From DATLYT01 sp035574455 (GTDB lineage Bacteria > Bacteroidota > Ignavibacteria > UBA10030): a DNA stretch of 64,000 nt. Under the pieces are notes generated by a model that was not told where the DNA came from, made no database searches, and saw only the letters and a program-made list of their open reading frames with translations. The stretch lies in the NCBI GenBank assembly GCA_035574455.1, contig DATLYT010000110.1, positions 19,879 through 83,878 of the forward strand. Reading direction: 5' to 3'. The stretch's first letter is position 1. Each line of letters begins with the position of its first letter. The position numbers were made by a program, and so were the translations under genes. Shown here piece after piece: positions 1 to 8,526 of this stretch.

Positions 1-2658
1 TCCGTCGTTGTACTGCACGAAACAGTTCGACACTTCGCGGAAGGCAGAGTTATTTACTGCCCGGAGTCCTTCATTTCCATTATATCGGATGAAGCTGTTC
101 CTCGCTGTCACGTCCGATGGGCGATTCCCTTCGACATAGATGCCGTACGAAGCGTTGCTATCGATGGTGCATCCTTCAAAAGTGACTTTGCTATCCCCGA
201 TACGGATCCCCATGCTGCTTGACCGCCGTGACACAATATTCCGGATCGGTGTCACTAAATCGACATTGTTCTCAATCCAGAGATTCCCAACATTATCCAT
301 CCCTCCGTACTTGAAGAGAACATTACTCAGTACCGAGTTATTCACGGTGTTGATGCGCAACCGAATGTAGCGCCAGTCGTTGGGCGCTGGAGCAGAATTA
401 TCCGTTGCTGCGTTGGTTTTTCCGCCATAAGAGGCGTCACGGTAGGAGGTGAAGACGATGGGATTAGCGCTTGTGGCGTTTGCAATTAACGTCCCTTCCA
501 CGCGCCAGTACTGACCCGGGTTCATCTTGATGATGACGCCTGGTTCAATAACCAGTGTCTCCCCTGGTCGAATACCCCAACCCGCGCTGTTGTCAATCAT
601 GACATAGGTCTTCGAGGTCATGCCCGCCGGTAAAGTGGCTTTCAATGTGTCCGAGAAGCTTTCTTCAAAGCGATCGATTCTCAGCGCAAGAGCGTTATTA
701 AAGGTATTTCCCGATATGGTGTTGCCGCTATACGTGCTGCCGACACGGCCGAACAGAGCGATAGGGTACCGATTGCCCTGAAGGACGTTATTTCTGATGA
801 CCGCCTTCGAGGTCACTATGCCTTCTTGGCCGTTGTTGAGAATCGTGTCTCCTTCAATCGTCACGATGTTATCTACATTATAGCACCAGAGACCATATGC
901 TCCGTTATTGGCAATGCGGTTGTAGGCGAAGGTCTGAGCGCCGGTCCCGTACCACAAATAGAGTCCACCGTTGATGTTGTTCGATACGTTAGAGCTATCC
1001 ATCGAAACAAGCGTTGCACTCGGTGAACCTGCGTCGGCAACAATGCCATAACTATTACCCGTAAAGGTCGATTTTCGGACGGTGAAGCGGCAACTGCCGC
1101 TGTTCGCATAAATTCCATACCGTCCATTATTGACAGCCGAGATTGCATAAAAAGTAGGGCTTGCAGATTGGATTAAAATGCCGTCGAGACTGTTTGATCC
1201 AAACGAACTGTTCGACACAGAGGCATTCGCGCCATTATAGAAAAACGCTCCGTAGTATGAACTTTGTGTACTCGTCAGGTTAGTAATGGTCGGCGTTGAG
1301 CTTTCCACGCGAACATTGCCATTTCCGCTTGATCCGCCAAACCGGAAGAGACAGTGACTGAGCGCGCTGATGTTATTTCCACCACCCCGGAGCCAGACCA
1401 TATCCCAATTCCCACGTGCAGGCAGCGTTGCACCAGCATCGCCATTCGAATCTCCACCATACGGATCGTCCTTCTCAGAAGTAAACACGATGAGGTTGGC
1501 GGAGGTACCGTTGGCAATAATCGTCCCGTCTACCGTGAGCCGCGCGGTTGCAGCAAACTTGACGATGACACCGGGGAGGATGATCAAGGTATCACCGCTT
1601 GTAACGTTAACGCTATTCTTCACCCAGAAAACACCACTGCTCCAGGTCGTTGTCGTTGTGATGTTGGCCGTAATGTTCGTAACAGGCAGCGGCGTCGCGA
1701 GGATAACCCATGGTTGAAAATCGACATTATCGCTTACGCGATCGCCAAGTCCTGTCGGATTCGTGCCGGGATGATACGGACCCAGTTCGCTCCCCCAATA
1801 ATTGTTCCGAGCCAAGACCGTAGTTGTGGTACTCGTATTGAGAAATCCCCAGGTGACGTTGTTGCGGATCGTGTCCTGTGAAATCGTCGGTTGTGTAGAA
1901 CCCACCTGTGTGAACTGAATACCGATGTTGTTATAGCGAATATTATTGCGCTGAACGGTCGGAGAAGCGCTGCCGTCGATGAAGATACCGATACCGTTCG
2001 AATCGATTCGACTGTTCGTAATGGTCGGGGAAGAGTTAATCGGGACGCGTACTCCGCCTGCGGTATTCTGGATAACGGTACACGAATCGACGATGAAGTT
2101 CGAGAGGAGGTCACTGTACACGCCATAGCCGCTGTTTTGTTGAAAGGTCGAATTGGAAATACGAGGCGATGAGGCACGTGTATTAACGCCATGGCCGGCA
2201 TTCGAGCGAAAGAGCACGTAGGAGAGGCCGATATTCGGGGCGCCTGTTTTATAGAACATCCCCGCGGCGTTCGTGCCGCCCCCTGCATACTCCACGACGC
2301 AATGCTGGAGGGCGGAGTTGACGTCGGCGGTACTTTGAAGCTCAACGCCATTCCAGCTCCCCGGCGTAGGAGAACCAAGGTTGGAGGTGAAGACGATAGG
2401 GTTTCCGGATGTGCCCAGGGCAACGATTTTTCCTGCAATCACAAGCATCTTCCCCGCATTGAACTTCACGGTCGTGCCGGGCTGGATCGTGAGGGTTCGC
2501 CCAGAGGGGACGTACACCGAATCCGCGATGACGGTACCCGCGGTCCACGTCGTATCCGATGCAATGGCGCCTGAGATGGGTGTTTGCCCAAAACTCCAGA
2601 GTGGGATGAGTGTGGAGATAGTGAACCCCAGTGCTCCCTTCAAGAGTCTGTTATGCAT
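1..2658 (-). CDS. Secreted right-handed parallel beta-helix repeat protein, 3' end cut by window edge
   Basis: The frame is open for 886 codons from an ATG at 2658 to position 1 with no stop, so the C-terminus lies outside. Residues 1-25 look like a signal peptide ending near a FGQT site. The rest is rich in Asn, Ser, Thr, Gly and short strands typical of PbH1 pectate-lyase-like helices. Three modules repeat the same plan, starting near residues 37, 335 and 690: a strand, then a TLxIxPGxxVKF-like segment, then NPIVFTS, then many N-S-x-F/I-x-x-N coils. A NYWGSELGPYHPGTNPTG segment closes module 1, a motif common in such proteins. It is probably a surface-exposed or T9SS-exported protein, but any sorting domain would be beyond the edge. 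An AGGTAGG stretch sits about 8 nt before the start. Fold call is confident; substrate unknown. Confidence 0.85.
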   Translation of the reverse strand, partial: MHNRLLKGALGFTISTLIPLWSFGQTPISGAIASDTTWTAGTVIADSVYVPSGRTLTIQPGTTVKFNAGKMLVIAGKIVALGTSGNPIVFTSNLGSPTPGSWNGVELQSTADVNSALQHCVVEYAGGGTNAAGMFYKTGAPNIGLSYVLFRSNAGHGVNTRASSPRISNSTFQQNSGYGVYSDLLSNFIVDSCTVIQNTAGGVRVPINSSPTITNSRIDSNGIGIFIDGSASPTVQRNNIRYNNIGIQFTQVGSTQPTISQDTIRNNVTWGFLNTSTTTTVLARNNYWGSELGPYHPGTNPTGLGDRVSDNVDFQPWVILATPLPVTNITANITTTTTWSSGVFWVKNSVNVTSGDTLIILPGVIVKFAATARLTVDGTIIANGTSANLIVFTSEKDDPYGGDSNGDAGATLPARGNWDMVWLRGGGNNISALSHCLFRFGGSSGNGNVRVESSTPTITNLTSTQSSYYGAFFYNGANASVSNSSFGSNSLDGILIQSASPTFYAISAVNNGRYGIYANSGSCRFTVRKSTFTGNSYGIVADAGSPSATLVSMDSSNVSNNINGGLYLWYGTGAQTFAYNRIANNGAYGLWCYNVDNIVTIEGDTILNNGQEGIVTSKAVIRNNVLQGNRYPIALFGRVGSTYSGNTISGNTFNNALALRIDRFEESFSDTLKATLPAGMTSKTYVMIDNSAGWGIRPGETLVIEPGVIIKMNPGQYWRVEGTLIANATSANPIVFTSYRDASYGGKTNAATDNSAPAPNDWRYIRLRINTVNNSVLSNVLFKYGGMDNVGNLWIENNVDLVTPIRNIVSRRSSSMGIRIGDSKVTFEGCTIDSNASYGIYVEGNRPSDVTARNSFIRYNGNEGLRAVNNSAFREVSNCFVQYNDG

Positions 2659-3160
2659 ATCAGCCTACCTTTCTTCAACAAGAAGACTTGGCGATGCTTG
2701 AACTGCTACAGTATACGAATAGAGAGCTCGTTGACGGAAGAAGTTGCCGTGATGCACGCACCCGTGCTGAGTAGATGTCGAGAGGAAGGATGAGACGGAG
2801 CCATTCCCCCGTGGCCTGCATCGGATGTCAATTGTCCGCGATGCTATCCGTGTGCTTATCGAAAGAAGTGTTCTGCTCTGCGCGCAGGTCTGCCGAGGTC
2901 AGAAATAGCGCAATCCTCGAATGACATTTTTCAGGAAATATCGACGATTGAGGATACATGAGATGCCTTCGAGACCGAGGGGAGTCCTGACGGCCTGGTC
3001 GGTTACGAGCGAACGTTACTGATCCCCCAATCAAAAATCAAGTCCCTTTTGGTTAAGAGATTGTCATAGAAGGTCGAGGTTGACCTAGAGCACAGGGAAG
3101 GTCGTAAACCACATTCTTGAAAAAAGCATTTCAAGAGAGATTGTTTTCACAAGTGGGCTA
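2659..3160. other. Intergenic region, no gene supported
   Basis: About 500 bases between the beta-helix gene and the upstream barrel gene. Small open frames here lack Shine-Dalgarno sites and family resemblance. A TATACT hexamer near 2711-2716 on the minus strand could be the -10 of the beta-helix gene, but I see no matching -35. A 7-bp inverted repeat (CTTGAAA/TTTCAAG, 3116-3136) lies just after the upstream gene but has no U tract, so it is at most a weak terminator. Confidence 0.5.
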
Positions 3161-3997
3161 TTACCACCCAAATGCATAACTAAGCGCAAAGGTAGCGAGA
3201 AATTGAGTCTTATGCGTTGAAAGCTCAGATTTCGGTGCATAGAGGAAATAGGGGTTAAACGTCAAGGATAGTTTCTGGCTCAGAGAATAAACCGCAATGA
3301 GATGGAAGCTTACACTGCTCAAGCCGGTCACCGAAACTGTCGTAGCGGCAGTTCCGGCCTTGGGTAAGGCCTTGCCACTTTGACCTTTATTCTTGGCAAG
3401 AGTCGCCAACACCTCCTGTGACATCCAGGTTGCTTGGATGAGCGGAACGAAGGTAAGGTCGCCTAAGTTTTTCACGGTGGAAACGTTCATCCCGAAGTAT
3501 CTGGCACCATTCGTCCCGTCATTTGCCCCAAAGAACGTGTCGTAGGAAAGGCCGACACTCACGATGTCGAAATCGGCATCAAGGGAAAATGAAAGGGAGT
3601 TCGAAAGTGAAGAGAGAATGCTGACGGTGTCGCTCTGATACTCGAAATGTGAAACCTCTGCCCCCAGCGTGAGCCAATCGGAAAAGGTGCGCTCGTATTC
3701 CAGTGCAATGGACCATTGCTGAAATCTCCCACCGCCACCGAGTACATAGATACCATCAAGCTCAAGCCCAAACCCGCTCGCGTGTGCGAGGCTGAAGGAG
3801 GGCTGTAAGGCGGAATTCCGATCGCTGAGCTCGATCCCATAACTCACGTACTGGCTTAGAAATCGGGTACCCAGCGTTGCATCCCATTGAGATTCCGGCT
3901 CCTCTTCTTGCGCGATGGTGGGCATTGAAACAACGATGAGAAAGACAGCAAGCATGAACACTCTTTGAGTTCTCAGGGGAATATCTGTTCTCACCAT
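3161..3997 (-). CDS. Predicted outer-membrane beta-barrel protein of unknown function
   Basis: The 278-residue product begins with a signal peptide (hydrophobic core about residues 13-29, cut near AQEEE). It continues with alternating short amphipathic strands and glycine turns (for example GLELDGIYVLGGGGRF, then WSIALEYERTF), and ends in an aromatic residue (FGW), as outer-membrane barrels often do. I count roughly ten to twelve candidate strands. No catalytic motif is visible and I do not recognise a named family. A start at an internal Met (residue 15, MLAVFL) is possible. The gene stands alone, with a terminator of the neighbouring upstream gene between them. Fold is inferred from pattern only. 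Confidence 0.7.
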   Translation of the reverse strand: MVRTDIPLRTQRVFMLAVFLIVVSMPTIAQEEEPESQWDATLGTRFLSQYVSYGIELSDRNSALQPSFSLAHASGFGLELDGIYVLGGGGRFQQWSIALEYERTFSDWLTLGAEVSHFEYQSDTVSILSSLSNSLSFSLDADFDIVSVGLSYDTFFGANDGTNGARYFGMNVSTVKNLGDLTFVPLIQATWMSQEVLATLAKNKGQSGKALPKAGTAATTVSVTGLSSVSFHLIAVYSLSQKLSLTFNPYFLYAPKSELSTHKTQFLATFALSYAFGW

Positions 3998-4026
3998 GGC
4001 TTAGTGTTGAAAGTTAATCTGCGTGA

Positions 4027-4066
4027 AAATAAAAAATCTCTGCCTCGAATACTCGAGACAGAGATT
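4027..4066 (-). terminator. Rho-independent terminator of the coiled-coil protein gene
   Basis: On the minus strand a 12-bp stem (AUCUCUGUCUCGA pairing with UCGAGGCAGAGAU, one G-U pair, 4-nt loop) is followed at once by a U-rich tail (UUUUUAUUUU). It lies 37 bases after the stop codon of the gene ending at 4103. Confidence 0.9.
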
Positions 4067-4102
4067 GTGAACATCATCATCGTCGGAAAGGCCAAGACCG
4101 AA

Positions 4103-4570
4103 TCAACGATTATTCTTCTTTTCAGCCTGAGCTGCTTTCTTTGCCGCCTTCTTCGCGCTCTTCGCAGCGCTCTTTGCTTCCTTTTCAGCGGCTTTCTCTG
4201 CAGCCTGCTGAGCCTGCTGTTCTTTCTTCTCCGCCTGCTCTAACTTCTTTGCGGCCTGTTCGGTCTTGCCTTTCTCCAGCATTTTCTCAGCTTGCTCACG
4301 TTTCTTCTCCGCTTGCTCCATCTTCTTTTCTGCTTGCTTCTCGTGAGCCTGCTGTTTGGCTTCCTGCTTCGCTTCTTTCTTCTCCATGTTTTGCGCTTTC
4401 ATTTCCATACCCTTCTGAGCATTGGGAGAAGGCGTGGCAGGTACAGCTTTCTGCTGTTCAGCCTCCTTCGGCGGAGTTGCCGGAGTCGCAGGCTGAGCTT
4501 TACTCTTGTCTTGGGCGAGCGCAAGACTCGAGATTAGCAATGCAATCACCAACATCACGAGTTTCTTCAT
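4103..4570 (-). CDS. Secreted Lys/Glu/Ala/Gln-rich coiled-coil protein
   Basis: Start chosen at 4570, where ATG follows an AGGAGGG site by 8 bases; an upstream in-frame start would spoil the signal peptide. The 155-residue product has a Sec signal peptide (MKKLVMLVIALLISSLALAQ). A Pro/Ala/Thr-rich linker follows to about residue 50, and then an almost uninterrupted run of K, E, A and Q with heptad-like repeats of the form QAEKKxEQAEKM, ending in KKNNR. It contains no cysteine. A long single helix or coiled coil in the periplasm is the simplest reading. Low complexity prevents family assignment; function unknown. It has its own promoter and terminator, so it is probably monocistronic. Confidence 0.8.
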   Translation of the reverse strand: MKKLVMLVIALLISSLALAQDKSKAQPATPATPPKEAEQQKAVPATPSPNAQKGMEMKAQNMEKKEAKQEAKQQAHEKQAEKKMEQAEKKREQAEKMLEKGKTEQAAKKLEQAEKKEQQAQQAAEKAAEKEAKSAAKSAKKAAKKAAQAEKKNNR

Positions 4571-4613
4571 AGCGAACCCTCCTGAAAAAGTAAGTAAACG
4601 ATGAACTATCATT

Positions 4614-4642
4614 AAGTAACCCTAACGCACCGAAAAAGTCAA
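4614..4642 (-). promoter_or_regulatory. Candidate sigma-70 promoter for the coiled-coil protein gene
   Basis: Minus strand TTGACT (4637-4642), a 17-base spacer, then TTACTT (4614-4619), placed 44 bases before the start codon. The -35 is good and the -10 is only a partial match. Confidence 0.45.
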
Positions 4643-4700
4643 GCCCCCTGCCTCCTTTGACCCGCAATCGCAGGACAGTTGTGGCGCATATCACACAAAA

Positions 4701-5216
4701 TTACTTTGCAGCGGCCACGACCTTCTCTTGTCGAGCAGTAAACGCCGTGAGTTCAAACAACCCGAACATCGCCGCGGTAAACGCCAGGTCTCCCACCACG
4801 CTGTTTTGGAAGAACGGAATGGCTGCGACGTAACAGGCCACGAGGCCCTCCCACGTTTTTGGGTACATCGTTCCGTTCAGCCAGACGGCGAAATTCGTTA
4901 CGATAAAAAAGAGCACTGAACTGGCGAGCGCGGCGCCCACAATCGGCAACGGACGCTTGTGCGAGCGAAGCCAAAGCCCGATGAAGCCTGTTGCGATGAA
5001 GCATCCGTAGACCCACACCATGCCATCATGGAAGCCGATGAAGTAGTCGCTGATGAGCATTGCGGCAAGCGGGATGATGAATGCATAACGCTTGTCCAGA
5101 TAGACCGCGGAACTCAATGCAATCGCCGCGATGGGGGTAAAGTTCGGCGGATGTGGCAACAACCGCGCCAACGCAGCGGCGAGAACCAATCCAAATCCAA
5201 AGATGAGATGTTTCAT
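4701..5216 (-). CDS. DUF6580-type integral membrane protein of the cobalamin operon
   Basis: The 171-residue product has about five hydrophobic segments. It carries the signature LLPHPPNFTPIAAIAL near residues 20-35, plus ISDYFIGFHDG and FFQNSVVGDLAFTA, which I recognise as the DUF6580 family of putative transport proteins. This family resembles the small S-components of ECF vitamin transporters in size and topology (inference). The ATG at 5216 overlaps the TGA of the upstream ATP-pyrophosphatase gene (ATGA), with AGGAGG 7 bases before it, so translation is coupled. As the last gene of a cobalamin-riboswitch operon it most likely helps cobalamin or a precursor cross the inner membrane. No ABC transporter genes lie in the window. 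Confidence 0.85.
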   Translation of the reverse strand: MKHLIFGFGLVLAAALARLLPHPPNFTPIAAIALSSAVYLDKRYAFIIPLAAMLISDYFIGFHDGMVWVYGCFIATGFIGLWLRSHKRPLPIVGAALASSVLFFIVTNFAVWLNGTMYPKTWEGLVACYVAAIPFFQNSVVGDLAFTAAMFGLFELTAFTARQEKVVAAAK

Positions 5217-5905
5217 ACGACAACCTCCTGTGTGATAGGTGATGATTGAAGAACAGACCACTCTTGAATATCCAGGCCAACGTATGAATCGTACGCCTGT
5301 TTCTTCCAACGCTCGACCTGCAATTGCCCTTTCATCGCCGGGCTCTGAACAACCAGCGTGTGGTATTCTCCATGCTCTCCGAGAAGGTCAAGCCCCTTCG
5401 ACCGGAGTTCATTGTGAAATTCATGATCCACCGCTTGCCCCAACCATCGTTCATGAAGCTTGCCGGTTTCCACCGCGACAATCAAACTTCGGAACTGATG
5501 CTGCTTCTCCAGAATCACTTCCGTCGACCATCCCCACAGCGGAAAAACCGGCGTTACGCCACACTCGTTGCAGACCCGTTCATTCCATACGCGGTGTTCC
5601 TCTAAATGGATATCGCCGAAGATTGCATAGTTGATTTTCTGAGGAGCAAGACTCTGCATGATGGCGCGCAGCCGCTGTTCATATTCCTCGCGGCCCACAT
5701 ACACCTCCTGCAAGTACACTCCTGCAAGCCGAGCCTGGTCGCGAAGGACCCGCGGGGGTAGTCGATGCGAGAGCGAGGAACGCGTACGGGCATCAAAGAA
5801 CGTCAACGCGAGGGCGATGTCGTACCCTTGAGACTGCGCTTCCATGAACGCCAGGTGGCTGTCTTTTCCACCGCTCCAAAGACAAAATGCTCGTTTGGCT
5901 TCCAT
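5213..5905 (-). CDS. Dph6-like (diphthine--ammonia ligase family) ATP pyrophosphatase
   Basis: The 230-residue protein has the PP-loop ATP-binding motif SGGKDS at residues 11-16. It also has the family signatures FGDIHLEEHR (about 96-105) and GEHGEYHT (176-183) of the COG2102 alpha-hydrolase superfamily. Archaeal and eukaryotic members amidate diphthine on EF2. Bacteria lack diphthamide, so here the substrate must differ. The gene begins 3 bases after the TonB receptor stop codon and overlaps the DUF6580 gene by 4 bases, so it is part of the cobalamin-riboswitch operon. The context suggests an ATP-dependent amidation or processing step for corrinoids, which is inference. Cysteines at 112 and 115 (CNEC) are noteworthy. 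Confidence 0.88.
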   Translation of the reverse strand: MEAKRAFCLWSGGKDSHLAFMEAQSQGYDIALALTFFDARTRSSLSHRLPPRVLRDQARLAGVYLQEVYVGREEYEQRLRAIMQSLAPQKINYAIFGDIHLEEHRVWNERVCNECGVTPVFPLWGWSTEVILEKQHQFRSLIVAVETGKLHERWLGQAVDHEFHNELRSKGLDLLGEHGEYHTLVVQSPAMKGQLQVERWKKQAYDSYVGLDIQEWSVLQSSPITQEVVV

Positions 5906-5908
5906 ATG

Positions 5909-8104
5909 TTAAAATGTATGATTCAACAGGTACCGAGCACTCACAAAGAATCCCCGCCCGCGTGTCGTAAAGCCGTTGATCTCAAGATACTTGGTATTGA
6001 AGACATTTTCCACGCGTGCGGAAATCGACAGCTGGTCGCTCACCGCATAGTTCTGCACGAAGTCAACCACCGTGTAGGCATCGACAGGACGCGTTCCGAG
6101 CGCACCGTAGGGACCGCGCTGGGCATCGTAGTACACATCCGGCCTTGCACCAGCATGGCGTAGGGCGAGTCGGGACATGAACTCCTCCGTTGGATGAAAG
6201 GTCACAACCAGATTAGCGGTATTCGGCCTTCGGACGAGCTCCGCAGTTTCAACCGTACGAGTTAAGAACGCGCCGTTACTATAGAGCTGCACATGATGGC
6301 CTTGAGTCTTTTGCCGATCCAGGTTGCTCGGGTCATACCGGAGCTTTCCGGACACGAGGCTGAAGTTGCTGGAAAGCGACCAGACGTCGTTCAACCTTGC
6401 GTGAAGCGTGAATTCAAACCCGTCCGTTGTTTGCCTGCCGAGGTTGAGGTAGGTGTCGCCGCGGAAGTCATTCCGGCGAAAATCCGAGCCGAGCATCTCG
6501 ATGGGAATATTTTGATTCCAGAGGTACACGTATTCGATGCTGTTGTTCACAACGGTGTGGAAGTAACTGGTGGTCATGCCAACGTCTTCACTCAGATCGA
6601 TTTTCATTCCCAGTTCATACGACGAAGAAGATTCAGGCTGTAAGGCGTTGTTCCCGCGGGTGATGCCGGAAGAGAAATCCCGGTCGGGCGCGTAGAGTTG
6701 ATACAGCGATGGAGCACTGAAACCCATCGAGTACGACGCATACACCAGTCCGTGTTCGCTGACGCGGTAAGACGGATTCAGCTCCACACTGCGGTGATAG
6801 CCGAACGCATTGTGATGGGTCAGTCGAGCTCCAAGGCCGAGATTCCATTTCTGGAGTGCAGGATGGAACAACCCTCCCTTCATATCAAACCGTCCGAAAA
6901 GATGTTTGACGGTCGCTTTCAGTCCCAGCGTATCGAGGTTTGTGGAAAATTCGAAGGGTCCGAAGATCGAGTTGGAGAAGAAATACGACTGCGAGCTCAT
7001 GGTCTCCGCGTAGACTCCGCCGCCGAGAACGACCTCGAAGCGCGGATCCTGAACCACCGCCTGCACCTCGTGGGTGCTCATCGTGCCGGACCAGGCGTTT
7101 CGAGAATAGGTTTGGTCAGTTTTCCCGCTCGCGTCGACGACCGAAGAATCATCAACCGCCGTCCGCTTCATCTCCGAATATCCCCCGAGGAACTTCAAAC
7201 GAAATCGGTCGCTGAACCGATAGGAGGCACCGTAGGTGTACAGATAGCGAGAAAAATCCAACTTGGCGTTGTCATCGTCCCGGTAAGCCGCTTTGTCGAT
7301 ATCCTTCTCCTGGCGATGCCGTTTGAAGGCAACGTATGCATCCACCTCACGGTTGACAAATCCAACTTTACCGTAAAGATCCAGAGCATCCATTCCGTCC
7401 TTGTCGCGATTCTTGAAGGCAGACATCCGGCTCACGGTGTCGACGGTCGCATCGAGGCCGCGAACCCGATTGTTCACCGCTTCGAAGTTCGTGTAGAACC
7501 CGGATGCTGTCGTCGCGTTGACAAACAGCTGCTGGCCAAAAAGCGATGTGCCGGATCCAAACGTTCCCGTCCAGATGTCTGCGTCGGCGTGAAGCCCCGG
7601 CGTCCATTGCTTGCGGGTGATCAGGTTGACCACACCGCCGACTGCTGACGAGCCGTAGAGTGTGCTGTGCGATCCGCGAACGATCTCGATGCGGTCAAAG
7701 CCAAACGGCAACAGCTCCGAGAGATCAAGGGCATTGTTCACACCCGACGGGTCGGTGATCCGCACATCATCGACAACGACCGCCGTTTGGTGACTCCCTG
7801 CCCCGCGCAGAAAGAGACTCTGTTGCGCGCCAAAGTTCTGGCCTGTTCCGACAATATACAAACCTTCTTTTTGAGAAATCGCTTCTGCTACGCTGTGGTA
7901 CACCGAACGCTTGACCTCATCGCCAAACAACACGCTCACACTGCGGCCTACCGTGCGCGGATCTCGTTCCGTGCGCGTCGCGGTAACAACGACTTCGGGC
8001 AACCGGTAGGTTCTTACCGTATCTGGTGATACTGCTGGTTCCTGGGCACGTCCCTCAACCAGGATGAGGGCGCTGACAACCACGAGAAGTACAATGCTCT
8101 TCAT
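5909..8104 (-). CDS. btuB: TonB-dependent outer-membrane receptor, probable cobalamin transporter
   Basis: Start set at 8104 (MKSIVLLVVV), preceded by GGAGG. Longer versions would read back through the terminator and riboswitch of the leader. The 731-residue product has a signal peptide (1-20), a TonB-box-like YRLPEVVVTATRTERDP near residue 34, and a plug domain to about 165 (SLFLRGAGSHQTAVVVDDV, IEIVRGSHSTLYGSSAVGG). A 22-strand-type barrel follows, ending in the classical terminal phenylalanine (YLLNHTF). E. coli BtuB is 614 residues, so loops are longer here. A cobalamin riboswitch and an intrinsic terminator in the 416-nt leader give the substrate assignment. It is followed by the ATP pyrophosphatase and DUF6580 genes. 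Confidence 0.9.
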   Translation of the reverse strand: MKSIVLLVVVSALILVEGRAQEPAVSPDTVRTYRLPEVVVTATRTERDPRTVGRSVSVLFGDEVKRSVYHSVAEAISQKEGLYIVGTGQNFGAQQSLFLRGAGSHQTAVVVDDVRITDPSGVNNALDLSELLPFGFDRIEIVRGSHSTLYGSSAVGGVVNLITRKQWTPGLHADADIWTGTFGSGTSLFGQQLFVNATTASGFYTNFEAVNNRVRGLDATVDTVSRMSAFKNRDKDGMDALDLYGKVGFVNREVDAYVAFKRHRQEKDIDKAAYRDDDNAKLDFSRYLYTYGASYRFSDRFRLKFLGGYSEMKRTAVDDSSVVDASGKTDQTYSRNAWSGTMSTHEVQAVVQDPRFEVVLGGGVYAETMSSQSYFFSNSIFGPFEFSTNLDTLGLKATVKHLFGRFDMKGGLFHPALQKWNLGLGARLTHHNAFGYHRSVELNPSYRVSEHGLVYASYSMGFSAPSLYQLYAPDRDFSSGITRGNNALQPESSSSYELGMKIDLSEDVGMTTSYFHTVVNNSIEYVYLWNQNIPIEMLGSDFRRNDFRGDTYLNLGRQTTDGFEFTLHARLNDVWSLSSNFSLVSGKLRYDPSNLDRQKTQGHHVQLYSNGAFLTRTVETAELVRRPNTANLVVTFHPTEEFMSRLALRHAGARPDVYYDAQRGPYGALGTRPVDAYTVVDFVQNYAVSDQLSISARVENVFNTKYLEINGFTTRGRGFFVSARYLLNHTF

Positions 8105-8177
8105 ACAACCTCCGATAAATGATGGGTTGAACATTGGTACTTCGCGTGAACGATGGTTTGACTCCACTATGCTCTCC

Positions 8178-8213
8178 AACAAAAAGCCCCAACCTTCCGA
8201 AGAAGATTGGGGC
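8178..8213 (-). terminator. Riboswitch-controlled intrinsic terminator in the btuB leader
   Basis: GCCCCAA-U-CUUC, a UUCG tetraloop and GAAG-G-UUGGGGC form a perfect 12-bp stem with one U-G pair, followed by UUUUU. It lies between the cobalamin aptamer and the btuB start codon, so expression is most likely controlled by transcription attenuation. Confidence 0.92.
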
Positions 8214-8297
8214 AAGACTCGTGCAGAATGAGAATCAGCCACCTTCCCGCGAAGGCTTTCTGAAGATACATCGGCATGATTGAGCCGCCGATGTGTT

Positions 8298-8490
8298 CGC
8301 GTCTGGCAGGTCTCCTGGCTCATGAGCATGACTGCAGTCGTACTCCCTTCCCATCCTTCGTGTACCTCCGGATAGTGGTTCTTCCGACTTTCTCATTTAC
8401 AGTTGCGGGGCAGCTTCCGGTTTTCCGTCTGAAACGGATCACGGAATTCCCTTTTCATCCTCATCCCGATCTTAAGATCGGGAGAAGACA
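8298..8490 (-). promoter_or_regulatory. Cobalamin (B12) riboswitch aptamer
   Basis: The minus strand carries the two hallmark blocks of this class: GCTGCCCCGCAACTGTAA (rc of about 8397-8414) and the B12 box AGCCAGGAGACCTGCC (about 8305-8320). An AAAAGGGAA 5' block is also present (about 8449-8457). GTGTCT near 8485-8490 can pair with AGACGC near 8298-8303 as P1, with one G-U pair. Between P1 and the core an 18-base perfect palindrome (8465-8482) would form an extra hairpin. The aptamer is followed by an intrinsic terminator at 8178-8213. Confidence 0.96.
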
Positions 8491-8526
8491 CCAAACGCAG
8501 ATGAAAAAGAACAAATGACCAACGCC

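Noticed and set aside
1734..2438. Long open frame on the minus strand (234 codons) and several plus-strand frames over 140-2700
   Set aside because: They are out of frame with the continuous 886-codon beta-helix frame, have Pro/Arg/Ser-biased shadow composition and no ribosome site.
2828..3034. 68-codon minus frame in the gap after the barrel gene
   Set aside because: No Shine-Dalgarno, no hydrophobic or conserved pattern; intergenic composition.
6698..7648. Plus-strand frame of 316 codons antisense to btuB
   Set aside because: Antisense shadow of a GC-rich barrel gene; low complexity in Arg and Val, no Shine-Dalgarno, no family resemblance.
8105..8329. Upstream extension of the btuB frame to 8329
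   Set aside because: It would translate the terminator and B12 box of the riboswitch; the ATG at 8104 has GGAGG and a signal peptide.
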